From assembly GCA_029983575.1 (NCBI GenBank), contig JASBZE010000042.1, forward strand, positions 1 through 14,710: a stretch of DNA of 14,710 bases, written 5' to 3'. This document shows positions 6,179-14,346 of this stretch, piece after piece (position 1 is the stretch's first letter; each line of letters opens with the position of its first letter). The DNA is from Peptostreptococcaceae bacterium. GTDB taxonomy: Bacteria; Bacillota; Clostridia; Peptostreptococcales; Peptostreptococcaceae. Both the position numbers and the translations under genes were made by a program. The notes beneath the pieces were generated by a model that did no database searches, was not told the origin of the DNA, and saw only the letters and a program-made list of their open reading frames with translations.

Positions 6179-8485
6179 TTAATTTCCTCTAACATTAACG
6201 CTGATTTTTTTTGTTATAATAGTAGTACCTTCATATTGTAGCCTATATCTATAGCTGTACGGCTTTCCATTTGCATTAGTTGAGTCAGTAACCTTAACCT
6301 TAACCTTGCCAGTAGGTTTACCATTAGAATCTTTTATATTTTCAAATTCAATGTTTACTTTAACATTATTTGAAGATGAATCATCAAAATTAGCACTTTC
6401 TACTGCTGCAGTAAAATTACCCGCAGCGTCTATACTACTTACATTTCCTTTTCCCTTAAGAGTAGCTATAAGCTCTTGATTTCTCGTATCTTGTGGATAT
6501 ATCTCAATAGCATATCTTCCATCTTTCATATCTACAAGACCAGGACTTCCTGACACGTTGTTTGTCAAGCTCATATCCTCAACAGATCTGTCAGACACAT
6601 TAACAACAGCGCTCTTAGTTAACTTAGTTCCATTTTTGTCGTAAACCGCATTTACAGTTATGCTCTTTACAGTTGAGTTTGAATTAGGTACCTTCACTGT
6701 AACAGTTGTCTTCCCAGTTGAAGTACTGTAATTTGAACTAACACTATATGCGTTATTTTTATCATCTAAAGCACTCACAGATAGCCTCAAGTCACTTACC
6801 TTACCACTTACAAGAGGAGTGATCACGAGATTAGTACCAGTGTTGTCGCCCTTTACCACAGTGTATTTATCCTTATCAAAGTCAAGTCCGATCACCTTGT
6901 CATAAACGATGTTGACCCTTAACTTATCAAAATCACCAGTATATTTATCAGCGGAATTATTCTTGTTAGTCACAGTCAGCTTAACCTTTGGAGACCTGTA
7001 CCTAGTAGTGTCACCTCTGATTGAACCGACATCGGTAACCTCAGAAACCTCATACTTGTAATTTTTGCTAAGCTCCTTGTCATTAGCCAACTTGTAGTCC
7101 ACAGCAGTTTTTATCTTGGCAGGCATATTTGAATCCGCCTCAGTCAACTCAACAACTACCTCTTTGTTCTTCAACTTGTCAAACTCAGATTTAGAGCTAA
7201 CAGAAGCCCCACCTACAGAAGCTATATCAGAGTAATCTGATATCAAACTTCCCTCAGTCTTCTTAGCTACTACCTTGTCGCCCCTTTGAAGCACAACGCC
7301 CAAAGAAACAGTAACCACGTAATTTGAGTCAGCACCCTTGTAATACTTAGCCGTACCTATAGAATTACCTACGACGTCATTATTTGAATCGACCTTGTAG
7401 ACAGATACCTCACCAGCTTCATTAGCTCTCTCATCAAGCCTTACATTCACAGTCGATTGACCTTCGCCAACACCATTTACAATAGTAGGCCTGTCTAGCT
7501 TGTACATATTGTCGTCAACAGCATTTTTGATAGTAGACCTAACAGAACTTCCTATAGAAGTAGTACCACCTACGATAAACGCCTTATTAACCTTTCTCCT
7601 AGTGATATAATCCTTGACAGAACTGCTTACACTATCCTTCTTAGAAAGTAAAATAGGAGACTCGAAAGTATTGTACAAAGTCACAGAAGCAAGTCCGTCC
7701 GGGAAGTCTATCCCACTTGCTAAAGCGATATTCTTAGGAGATGTAAAATAAGTATCGGCAATTTTTACAGCTGTCTCATACCTATCTGAACCACTAACCC
7801 TAGTACCACTTAGACCAGCTACGTTAACACTTGAACTACCTCCAACGATTATATTGTTGTCACTACTTCCGCTTAGCATAACATCGTAATAACCCTGTGG
7901 CAAACTCTTACCATTAGTAAGAATTAGAGGAGCCTTTAACTTAGATCCCAAAGCACCAGCAGAAAGAGCATCCGCAAACACCTTACCACTAACTACGATT
8001 GTCTTCATATCATTGGCCTTGCCTAGAGATCTGACCTCCTTAGCAACCAAAACAGAAGTGGCATACCTGTCTCTACCATTTATCCTAGTAGTATTTCTTA
8101 CAAGCTCCTTTAAAGAATTCTCAACATCTTGAGAAACAGAACTATATCCTCCGAGGATAACAATCTTAGAAGGCTTTAGCCTTTGGATTTCATATTTAAC
8201 CTCTGCAGGCAAACTCTTAGTGTCAGTAAGCAAAAGCGGACCCTTTAACGCACTTGCAAGAGGGCCTCCCGCAAGAGCATCAGGGAAGTTTCTTCCGCTA
8301 GCTACAACAACCGTGCTAGCAGAAGTAGAATAAGCTTCCTTACTTAATTTTACACTTGTCTCATATCTATTCTTTCCCCTGATTTCCTTGAAATTCACGG
8401 GATTGACCCTAGCAGCAAATGCCGAGTCCAAACTCATCCCCAAAGCGAGAACCCCCGCCAGAGATAAAGATATTAACTTCTTCAT
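6179..8485 (-). CDS. Surface protein: N-terminal CWB2 triplet with a long beta-rich C-terminal region
   Basis: This 768-aa protein has a signal peptide (residues 1-24, ending SAFA). Three full CWB2 repeats follow, at about 34-128, 134-226 and 229-322, each with an RGKNRYETS-like start, an SG..FPDALA-like middle and an I(V/I)GG block. Three such repeats form the trimeric module that holds C. difficile wall proteins on an anionic wall polymer. Residues 330-768 are Val/Thr/Ser/Asn-rich with alternating beta-type patterns, no cysteine and no motif I recognise; Ig-like or adhesin-type domains are likely. The start is ATG 8483-8485 with AAAGGAGTG upstream, inside a 16-bp gap after the preceding CWB2 gene, so the pair is cotranscribed. 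The C-terminal region is presumably the part displayed outward. Adhesin or minor S-layer roles are inference. Confidence 0.85.
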   Translation of the reverse strand: MKKLISLSLAGVLALGMSLDSAFAARVNPVNFKEIRGKNRYETSVKLSKEAYSTSASTVVVASGRNFPDALAGGPLASALKGPLLLTDTKSLPAEVKYEIQRLKPSKIVILGGYSSVSQDVENSLKELVRNTTRINGRDRYATSVLVAKEVRSLGKANDMKTIVVSGKVFADALSAGALGSKLKAPLILTNGKSLPQGYYDVMLSGSSDNNIIVGGSSSVNVAGLSGTRVSGSDRYETAVKIADTYFTSPKNIALASGIDFPDGLASVTLYNTFESPILLSKKDSVSSSVKDYITRRKVNKAFIVGGTTSIGSSVRSTIKNAVDDNMYKLDRPTIVNGVGEGQSTVNVRLDERANEAGEVSVYKVDSNNDVVGNSIGTAKYYKGADSNYVVTVSLGVVLQRGDKVVAKKTEGSLISDYSDIASVGGASVSSKSEFDKLKNKEVVVELTEADSNMPAKIKTAVDYKLANDKELSKNYKYEVSEVTDVGSIRGDTTRYRSPKVKLTVTNKNNSADKYTGDFDKLRVNIVYDKVIGLDFDKDKYTVVKGDNTGTNLVITPLVSGKVSDLRLSVSALDDKNNAYSVSSNYSTSTGKTTVTVKVPNSNSTVKSITVNAVYDKNGTKLTKSAVVNVSDRSVEDMSLTNNVSGSPGLVDMKDGRYAIEIYPQDTRNQELIATLKGKGNVSSIDAAGNFTAAVESANFDDSSSNNVKVNIEFENIKDSNGKPTGKVKVKVTDSTNANGKPYSYRYRLQYEGTTIITKKISVNVRGN

Positions 8486-8501
8486 AAAAACACTCCTTTA
8501 C

Positions 8502-10589
8502 CTATTTAGTAATAGGTCTTTCCTTGTCAGTAGGAACTACATTGTCTACAGCACTTACTCCGGCCTTAATATTCCCTAGAACCTGAACATCAGCCACAGA
8601 ACCAGTACCACCTATAATAGTAACCTTATTTGTATTATTAAGTAGGTATAGACCTAAATCATTTGGAAGAGTCGCTCTCCTTGTAAGTAGAAGTGGGCTG
8701 TCCTCTTTAAGAGCCAAAGCACCAACTGCTAAAGAGTCTGGGTAATTTTCTCCACTAGCCAAGAACGCCCTATCAACATCTTTAAAATACTTCTTAGCTA
8801 TCATAAGAGAAGTTTGGTATCTATCCTTACCAGAAACCCTAACTACTCCATTACCTAGAGTTGTAGCTACATTAGAACTTACTGAACCAGTACCACCAAC
8901 AATAGTGTACTTCTTAATACCCGCAGCCTTGAAAGCATCTTGAGCCTGACTAGTAACCCTATTGTTTACTAAAACAACTGGAGCGCCCTTAGCAGCAGGA
9001 CTTACAGAAAGAGCATCGGCAAAATTCTTACCGTCAGCCACGAACACCTCTTTGATATCACTTCCAGCTAACACCTTTTTAGCTATATTTAGAGAAGTTT
9101 CATATCTATCCTTACCGTCGATTAGAGTAGGATTGTAATCATTTAGCCTTCTAACTACAGAATCTGAAATAGTACTTCTACCACCTACTATAAATACCTT
9201 CTTAACTCCAAGATCCTTAAGAGCTTTCTCAGTCTCTGCTGGGATAATATTCTTCTTAACCATTAGAATAGGAGCATCGTGAAGCTTAGCTAGAGGTCCG
9301 GCAGAAATAGCATCTGGGAAGTTTTCCCCACTAACTATAACAGCTGTCTCAGCCTTTCCGAATAAATTAGCAACCTTAGCTGCAGTGTCATATCTATCCT
9401 TGCCAGCTACCCTAGTAGACTTATATTTCAAATAGTTTTGAAGCTCAGTCAACTTGTTACCAGGTTGTGGTTTAACCTCGTTAGGATCAGTTGGGTTAGT
9501 TGGTAGAGAGCTTCCTCCAGAAGCAGAAGTAGTTAGCTTAACTGCTGTACCGTAGTCTTCTGATTCAAGCATTATTACATTACCTTTTCTAGCTGGTAGA
9601 GATATAGTACCCTCTCCTTTGATAGTTCCAGTACTCTTAGAAGCAGACTTTCCTTCTATAAACTTCTTAAGCTCTCCCTCATTAGGGAATACAGTGTATT
9701 TAACACCCTTACCATCAAAGTTTCCTCTATTTACCCTTTCAATATCAAGTTTTATAGAACCAGAAGTACCCATACCTTCATCAAACATCATATATGTCTT
9801 AGAAGTTCCAAGGCTAAATGGGAAACCTCTGTATACCATATCCGGCTTAATCATATTAGTGTATAAGTCTCTGTGATCTCTTGTTGGGTTGATATCAGCT
9901 TCCTTGTCCATATCTTCGTCATATGGAACATAGTAAACTTCGACCTCTCTATTATATTCTTTTGATGTATCAAATTTATTAGTTTCCTTTTTAGTATTTG
10001 GATCTTTTGCCTTTTTATAATACGTACTAGCTTTACCATCTACCTTTGATATGGTTAGAGTTGGATTTCCAGTTCCATAATATGGCACGTAGAAAGATAC
10101 CATATCATTTACGGAGTTGCCCTTTTTGTCTACTACTGGGTAGTTCGCCACTCCCTTTTCTGTAGTTAGGTCTGGATAATTGAAAATAAAGCTTTCTTTG
10201 TTAGCCCCATAAATATCCTTAGTTTGTATACTTCTAGATGAGCCAGTAGATAGAGTTAGACTAAAGTTAGATTTTCTTGTAACTTCCTTATTCCCCTCTT
10301 TTACCTTTACTGTCTTTCCTTCAGCATCTAGGAAGTCATATCCCTTAACATCAGCCTTATGTAACTGAATTACAAAATATCCCCTCTTGCTGTTAGCATA
10401 TTGGGTAGCAGCGAAGCTAACCCCATTTGTTAAATCTGCAGTTGTATATTCTCCTCCGCCTTGTTTTACTATTTTTTCAAAATCTTGGTCGTTAAAATTG
10501 TCGCCTAGATGAGCAAGGGCTTGAACTCCCGCTCCTGCAACCATAGCTGCTGACATAGTAACAGCCGTTATCTTCTTAAAACTTTTCAT
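8502..10589 (-). CDS. Surface protein: unrecognised N-terminal region with C-terminal CWB2 triplet
   Basis: This 695-aa exported protein has a signal peptide (1-26, ending VQALA). A region of about 330 residues (28-355) that I do not recognise comes next. A Pro/Asn/Gly-rich linker follows (about 357-378), then three CWB2 repeats (about 391-485, 488-582, 583-673) with AGKDRYDT, SGENFPDAISA and FIVGG motifs. The N-terminal region is Tyr- and charge-rich with blocks such as SFYVPYYGTGNP and VYYVPYDEDMDKE, lacks cysteine, and looks beta-rich. The anchor is expected to bind a secondary wall polymer non-covalently, leaving the N-terminal region exposed. The start is ATG 10587-10589 with AGGAGGG close upstream. 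It is the first gene of a two-gene operon driven by the strong promoter at 10645-10674. Its tail after the last repeat (674-695) is short and polar. Confidence 0.85.
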   Translation of the reverse strand: MKSFKKITAVTMSAAMVAGAGVQALAHLGDNFNDQDFEKIVKQGGGEYTTADLTNGVSFAATQYANSKRGYFVIQLHKADVKGYDFLDAEGKTVKVKEGNKEVTRKSNFSLTLSTGSSRSIQTKDIYGANKESFIFNYPDLTTEKGVANYPVVDKKGNSVNDMVSFYVPYYGTGNPTLTISKVDGKASTYYKKAKDPNTKKETNKFDTSKEYNREVEVYYVPYDEDMDKEADINPTRDHRDLYTNMIKPDMVYRGFPFSLGTSKTYMMFDEGMGTSGSIKLDIERVNRGNFDGKGVKYTVFPNEGELKKFIEGKSASKSTGTIKGEGTISLPARKGNVIMLESEDYGTAVKLTTSASGGSSLPTNPTDPNEVKPQPGNKLTELQNYLKYKSTRVAGKDRYDTAAKVANLFGKAETAVIVSGENFPDAISAGPLAKLHDAPILMVKKNIIPAETEKALKDLGVKKVFIVGGRSTISDSVVRRLNDYNPTLIDGKDRYETSLNIAKKVLAGSDIKEVFVADGKNFADALSVSPAAKGAPVVLVNNRVTSQAQDAFKAAGIKKYTIVGGTGSVSSNVATTLGNGVVRVSGKDRYQTSLMIAKKYFKDVDRAFLASGENYPDSLAVGALALKEDSPLLLTRRATLPNDLGLYLLNNTNKVTIIGGTGSVADVQVLGNIKAGVSAVDNVVPTDKERPITK

Positions 10590-10644
10590 AGCACCCTCCT
10601 ATTTTGTTTACTTAATTTTTATTATATTTATAATATACAAGAAA

Positions 10645-10674
10645 ATTATATCACGAAAATACTGTATATTTCAA
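10645..10674 (-). promoter_or_regulatory. Strong sigma-A promoter of the CWB2 operon
   Basis: On the minus strand TTGAAA (10669-10674) and TATAAT (10645-10650) are separated by 18 bp, and a TG sits one base before the -10 (extended -10). The start codon is about 55 bp downstream. The leader contains the perfect AT dyad TATTATA-TT-TATAATA (10620-10635) near the predicted transcript start. Confidence 0.75.
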
Positions 10675-10727
10675 TACTTCTAGAAAAAATAGACTTAACT
10701 TCTCATTTTAAAAAAGCTAATTTTTTA

Positions 10728-10766
10728 TCCTAAAATAAAGTCCTAAATTTTAATCCTAAATTGTAA
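10728..10766. repeat. Three 13-bp tandem units upstream of the CWB2 operon promoter
   Basis: TCCTAAA recurs at 10728, 10741 and 10754 with an exact 13-bp period. The full units are TCCTAAAATAAAG, TCCTAAATTTTAA and TCCTAAATTGTAA. They fill the gap between the acyltransferase stop codon and the -35 element, about 54 bp upstream of the latter. They could be binding sites for a regulator or simple AT-rich expansion. No terminator hairpin for the acyltransferase gene is visible here. Confidence 0.65.
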
Positions 10767-10798
10767 GCAAAAATACAATAACAACTTAAAAATAAAAT

Positions 10799-11857
10799 CT
10801 ACTTAATCAAAGACGAAAAATCTATTAATTTCTTGATATTTTTCTTATTTCTAAAATAATCTAAGGTATATAGTGACACGAACTTATCAGTTATAGCAAA
10901 CTTCCAAGGATATCCCCCAGAGCCCAGACTAAAAACCTTATCTATATTATTTTCCTTAAAATATTTAATCATTTCATATAGGATAATATTATTAACCCTA
11001 TAGCTAGCCACCTCAGGAGAATATGCAGTATTCCACGAATGTAGGATATCATCAGAAATATGAACATTTCTATATGCTAGTAGCTTTGAGTCAGAAGATT
11101 TTCTGATACAGCAATGATATGTATCCCTCCCAGTAAGCACATCATGAAAGTACCTTCTCCTCCTATCGTCTTCATATAGAGAATGCCTCTCCTCTCTCCC
11201 CTTAGATTTAAGATAGTTTTTCTCCTCGATATGTAGACTCGCCATCTCATCAAATAATTCATCGTCTAGTCTATTAACCACCTCAAAATAATATCCGACT
11301 TCCCTTTCTAATTTATTTTTGTATTTATTGAGCTTAGATGGAAAAATAGACTTAATATCCTCTAAATTCATGGAACTAAGCTCGATATATGGAGCTTCAA
11401 GTTGAAACCTAAGGTAGGGATTTAGCATATTTGAAACTTTTATATACTTAAACAAATCGTTCTTACTAGAAATATAGTCTAGACAAATCCTATCCCATTT
11501 AATTTCATTAATTACTTCAAAAATCTTTTGAATGATTTTCTCCTTACTTGGGTCAGCGTCATTTCTAGGTTTTCTAATTACAAATCCTCTAAAATCTCCC
11601 TCTGATGCAAATCTAAGCTCCGTCCAAGAAAAAGGACCTTTTTTTCTATTGGTAGTGTATAGGGGAGCATATCCAACTAAGGTTTTGTTGTTATACACTA
11701 GGATAATTTTGAAATTGTATTTATCCGAGAAGTTTTTTATGTAGTTTTCTAGAAAGAAGTACGTAGAGAAAAATAGTGGATTTCCATCGGAAATTTCGGT
11801 CATTTCTTCTCTATGTTTTTTTAGTTCATCTATGTTATCTATTATTTTATATTCCAA
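10799..11857 (-). CDS. BioF2/FemAB-like GNAT-fold acyltransferase
   Basis: This 352-aa protein without a signal peptide resembles the BioF2-like/CelD acetyltransferase family (PF13480, related to FemABX). Visible family features are an N-terminal half ending in LGYAPL-like and DFRGFV blocks, FPSKLNKYKNKLERE (172-186) at the domain joint, HIEEKNYLKSKGREE (209-223), and LGSGGYPWKFAITDKF (311-326) near the C-terminus. Members act in the cytoplasm and transfer aminoacyl or acyl groups to cell-wall or polysaccharide precursors. The start is TTG (11855-11857), supported by a near-perfect AGGAGGTG 5 nt upstream. It is transcribed from its own extended -10 promoter. Lying between the S-layer-type gene and the CWB2 operon, it may modify the polymer that CWB2 proteins bind, or another surface glycan; this is inference and the substrate is unknown. 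Confidence 0.75.
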   Translation of the reverse strand: MEYKIIDNIDELKKHREEMTEISDGNPLFFSTYFFLENYIKNFSDKYNFKIILVYNNKTLVGYAPLYTTNRKKGPFSWTELRFASEGDFRGFVIRKPRNDADPSKEKIIQKIFEVINEIKWDRICLDYISSKNDLFKYIKVSNMLNPYLRFQLEAPYIELSSMNLEDIKSIFPSKLNKYKNKLEREVGYYFEVVNRLDDELFDEMASLHIEEKNYLKSKGREERHSLYEDDRRRRYFHDVLTGRDTYHCCIRKSSDSKLLAYRNVHISDDILHSWNTAYSPEVASYRVNNIILYEMIKYFKENNIDKVFSLGSGGYPWKFAITDKFVSLYTLDYFRNKKNIKKLIDFSSLIK

Positions 11858-11881
11858 GGCTACACCTCCTGTTATAAGAGT

Positions 11882-11890
11882 ATTATAGCA
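11882..11890 (-). promoter_or_regulatory. Extended -10 promoter of the acyltransferase gene
   Basis: The minus strand reads TGCTATAAT (TGn plus a perfect TATAAT), 25 bp before the TTG start codon. The place for a -35 hexamer falls inside the hairpin and T-run of the upstream terminator, so terminator and promoter are interleaved. Confidence 0.65.
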
Positions 11891-11892
11891 TG

Positions 11893-11922
11893 AAAAAAGG
11901 CAGATGAAAAATCATCCGCCTT
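11893..11922 (-). terminator. Intrinsic terminator of the S-layer-type gene
   Basis: On the minus strand AAGGCGGATGA, a TTTT loop and TCATCTGCCTT form an 11-bp stem with one G-U pair, followed by further T residues. It lies about 36 bp after the stop codon at 11959. This is the clearest terminator in the window and makes the S-layer-type gene a single-gene transcript. Confidence 0.9.
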
Positions 11923-11958
11923 AATTGTTTTATTTATTTGTTAAGATAGTGTTAAATC

Positions 11959-14346
11959 TTATAGTCCAAGAGCTTTAACAATTTCTCTTAGTGCTGTAGC
12001 GCTAGCTGCACCACCAACTTGAGTTAACTTAGTACCGAATTTACCATCATTTTCTACTTGACCTTCTTTATTTAAACCTTCTTTAACAAAATAGTTATAA
12101 TCATCAGTCTTAACTTTCTTAGTAAATAAATCTGCTTGAGCTTTATCAAGTTTATTTCCTACCAATAGTATTGGAGCATTCTTAGCTGCAGCTAAAGCAC
12201 CTGCTGTTTGAGCATCTACTAGGTAGTTGTCAAATGCACTTGCTACATATACTCTTGGTAAAGCCTCACCTTTATTACCTTTATAGAATGTTGTTATTAC
12301 ATCAGCGTTAGTAGCATATCTATTTTTACCAGATATTCTCTTTGCTGCAAGATCTCCAGCTGCTTCATTAACAGCAACTGTCTTATTAAGCTCTTGCATA
12401 CCAGCGTATGAAACTGTTCCAGTACCACCAATTACATAAGATTGAGTACCTCTAGCTGCTATTAGCCCTATAGTTCTTCTAGTTTCTCTATCAAAACCAT
12501 CTTTCTTCATTATGATTATAGGAGATACTTTGTTAAATCCATCTTTCGGAACTACTTTAGATGCTTCAGCAGAAATAGACATTGCATCAGCTGCACCTGT
12601 TCCACCTGTAAAGAATACTTTTCCAGCTCCTCTAAGTGTATTTTGATCATCGTACAGTCTCTTAGCTATTTCTATAGATGTAGCATACCTATCAGAACCT
12701 GAAAGTCTAACTGGAACTACATTGAATTCAGACTTAAGCTGTGCTTCGACTTCTTCAGAAACTGAACTCTTACCACCAACTATATAAACCTTCTTGTTCT
12801 TAATATCATCAACTGCTCTCTTGATTTCAGCCATAGTATCTACATCTAGCTTGTTCTTTCCTGCAAGAAGCACTGGAGCATTCTTAGCTGCTGCAAGAGG
12901 AGCTGCTGCAAGACCATCAGTTATAGCATTAGCACCAACTATAACCACTGCATCTGCTTTTACATTATCTTTAAATCTTTCTTTTGATATTTCTATAGCT
13001 GTTTGGAATCTGTTTTTTCCAACAATCTTATCAAATTTACCTGGAACTACATCTTCTCCAGCTTTGATATCATCTCTTATCTTGTTAACTTCTGATAGAG
13101 ATTTTCCTTTGAATATGATATCTAAATCTTGTTCAACAGGATTATCTAGTTGACTGTCAACAGTATCAACTGCTTTGTCAATCTTAACTTTAAGTACATA
13201 TTGTCCATCAACATAATCAACAACTAGATCTTCATCTTTGATCTCTTGAGCATTAGCAGTTCTAATATAGTTAACTCCACTTAAGTTGGCCTTTCTCCAT
13301 TGACCATCTTTCTTTTTAGCAAGTCTAATTACTGCATTTACAGCGTCAGCTCCCTTTTCGCTGTAACCAGTTTCATTAGAATATATATCTTCTACTTTAT
13401 ATTCAAGAGTTCTAGCCATCTTAGATATGTCATATATAGTTGCGTCCCCACCAACTACTGCTACTTCTTGAGTTACTTCATCATCGTCTTCATCTAGAGC
13501 TTTTAAATCAAATGAAGTTACAGTTTCTGCTACAGATGGCAAGTCATCTTTCTTATTATTAAGATCTAGTTTTTCTCCAGCAGCATTTCTTGCAACTGAG
13601 AAATCGTAAGCTGCTTCACCAAGCTTAAGTTCTACAGTTTTTCCGGTTTTTAATGTTAAAACAACTTTACCAGCATTAGCTAACTCACTTGTGTCAAGAA
13701 CAGGTTGATTCTCTGTTTTATTAACTGTAATATCTTTTACATACTCTCCATATTTATCATATACAGCTACTGTTTTTATAGCATTTTTTAGTAATCTGGC
13801 AACATTAGTATCATTAACAGTTAATGCATCTGTAAAAGTAACTTTTTTGTCAGTTTCAGTTTGTTCAGCATAGACAACCTTGTTTATATCTCTCTTGTAA
13901 ACTACTTTGCCATCAACCTTAGCATGTCCTTTGTCTACAATAACAACTTTAAATTTCTTACCGCTATCAGCAGCTTCTCTAATTTCTTTAACATCTTGAA
14001 CTCTCTTAGTTGTTAAAGTATTACTTGGTTGTACATTCTCCAATGCAGCTAAAAGATCTCCCTTTTTAGCATCTAAATTAGTTGCATCAGTTACTAAATA
14101 AACTTTGTATACTGATCTAGCAACATCCTTGTCTAGTTTGCTACTATCAGCCTTAACTTCTGCATCATCGCTTCCATATTCCTTTTTATCACTGTACTTA
14201 GTGTCTAGAGCTTTTTGAGCTTCTTTTATAACTTCATCTCTAGTAGCACCTTTTTCAGTTATAGCTGCATTTGCAACAACTGGTGCAACGGCTCCAACAG
14301 CAGTTACTGCAGACATAACTATTGCTAAATTTTTCTTCATTTTCAT
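11959..14346 (-). CDS. SlpA-like S-layer precursor protein with C-terminal CWB2 triplet
   Basis: This 795-aa exported protein is laid out like C. difficile SlpA. It has a signal peptide (1-27, ending VVANA), an N-terminal region of about 380 residues comparable to the low-molecular-weight subunit, a bridging segment with FKGKSLSEVNKIRDDI (412-427), and three CWB2 repeats (about 438-541, 545-655, 668-795). The resemblance to SlpA runs into the details: ITDGLAAAPLA (475-485), GTGAADAMSIS (582-592) and the end LTQVGGAAS...ALGL. The protein is Lys/Asp-rich, has no cysteine, and is expected to assemble into a surface lattice anchored on a wall polymer. SlpA is cut by Cwp84 near TKS-AND; that motif is absent here, so processing is uncertain. 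The start is ATG 14344-14346 with GGGAGG 8 nt upstream. A leader with two candidate promoters and a dedicated terminator suit a highly expressed gene. Confidence 0.87.
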   Translation of the reverse strand: MKMKKNLAIVMSAVTAVGAVAPVVANAAITEKGATRDEVIKEAQKALDTKYSDKKEYGSDDAEVKADSSKLDKDVARSVYKVYLVTDATNLDAKKGDLLAALENVQPSNTLTTKRVQDVKEIREAADSGKKFKVVIVDKGHAKVDGKVVYKRDINKVVYAEQTETDKKVTFTDALTVNDTNVARLLKNAIKTVAVYDKYGEYVKDITVNKTENQPVLDTSELANAGKVVLTLKTGKTVELKLGEAAYDFSVARNAAGEKLDLNNKKDDLPSVAETVTSFDLKALDEDDDEVTQEVAVVGGDATIYDISKMARTLEYKVEDIYSNETGYSEKGADAVNAVIRLAKKKDGQWRKANLSGVNYIRTANAQEIKDEDLVVDYVDGQYVLKVKIDKAVDTVDSQLDNPVEQDLDIIFKGKSLSEVNKIRDDIKAGEDVVPGKFDKIVGKNRFQTAIEISKERFKDNVKADAVVIVGANAITDGLAAAPLAAAKNAPVLLAGKNKLDVDTMAEIKRAVDDIKNKKVYIVGGKSSVSEEVEAQLKSEFNVVPVRLSGSDRYATSIEIAKRLYDDQNTLRGAGKVFFTGGTGAADAMSISAEASKVVPKDGFNKVSPIIIMKKDGFDRETRRTIGLIAARGTQSYVIGGTGTVSYAGMQELNKTVAVNEAAGDLAAKRISGKNRYATNADVITTFYKGNKGEALPRVYVASAFDNYLVDAQTAGALAAAKNAPILLVGNKLDKAQADLFTKKVKTDDYNYFVKEGLNKEGQVENDGKFGTKLTQVGGAASATALREIVKALGL

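Noticed and set aside
10715..10727. AAAAA-GCTAA-TTTTT as a terminator of the acyltransferase gene
   Set aside because: The stem is A-T pairs only and very weak, so it would not pause transcription.
10728..10766. CRISPR-like array
   Set aside because: The units are 13 bp with no spacers and no cas genes nearby; it is a simple tandem repeat.
12794..13497. Plus-strand open frames inside the S-layer-type gene and similar ones in other genes
   Set aside because: They are antisense to well-supported coding sequence, lack ribosome sites and have no recognisable motifs.
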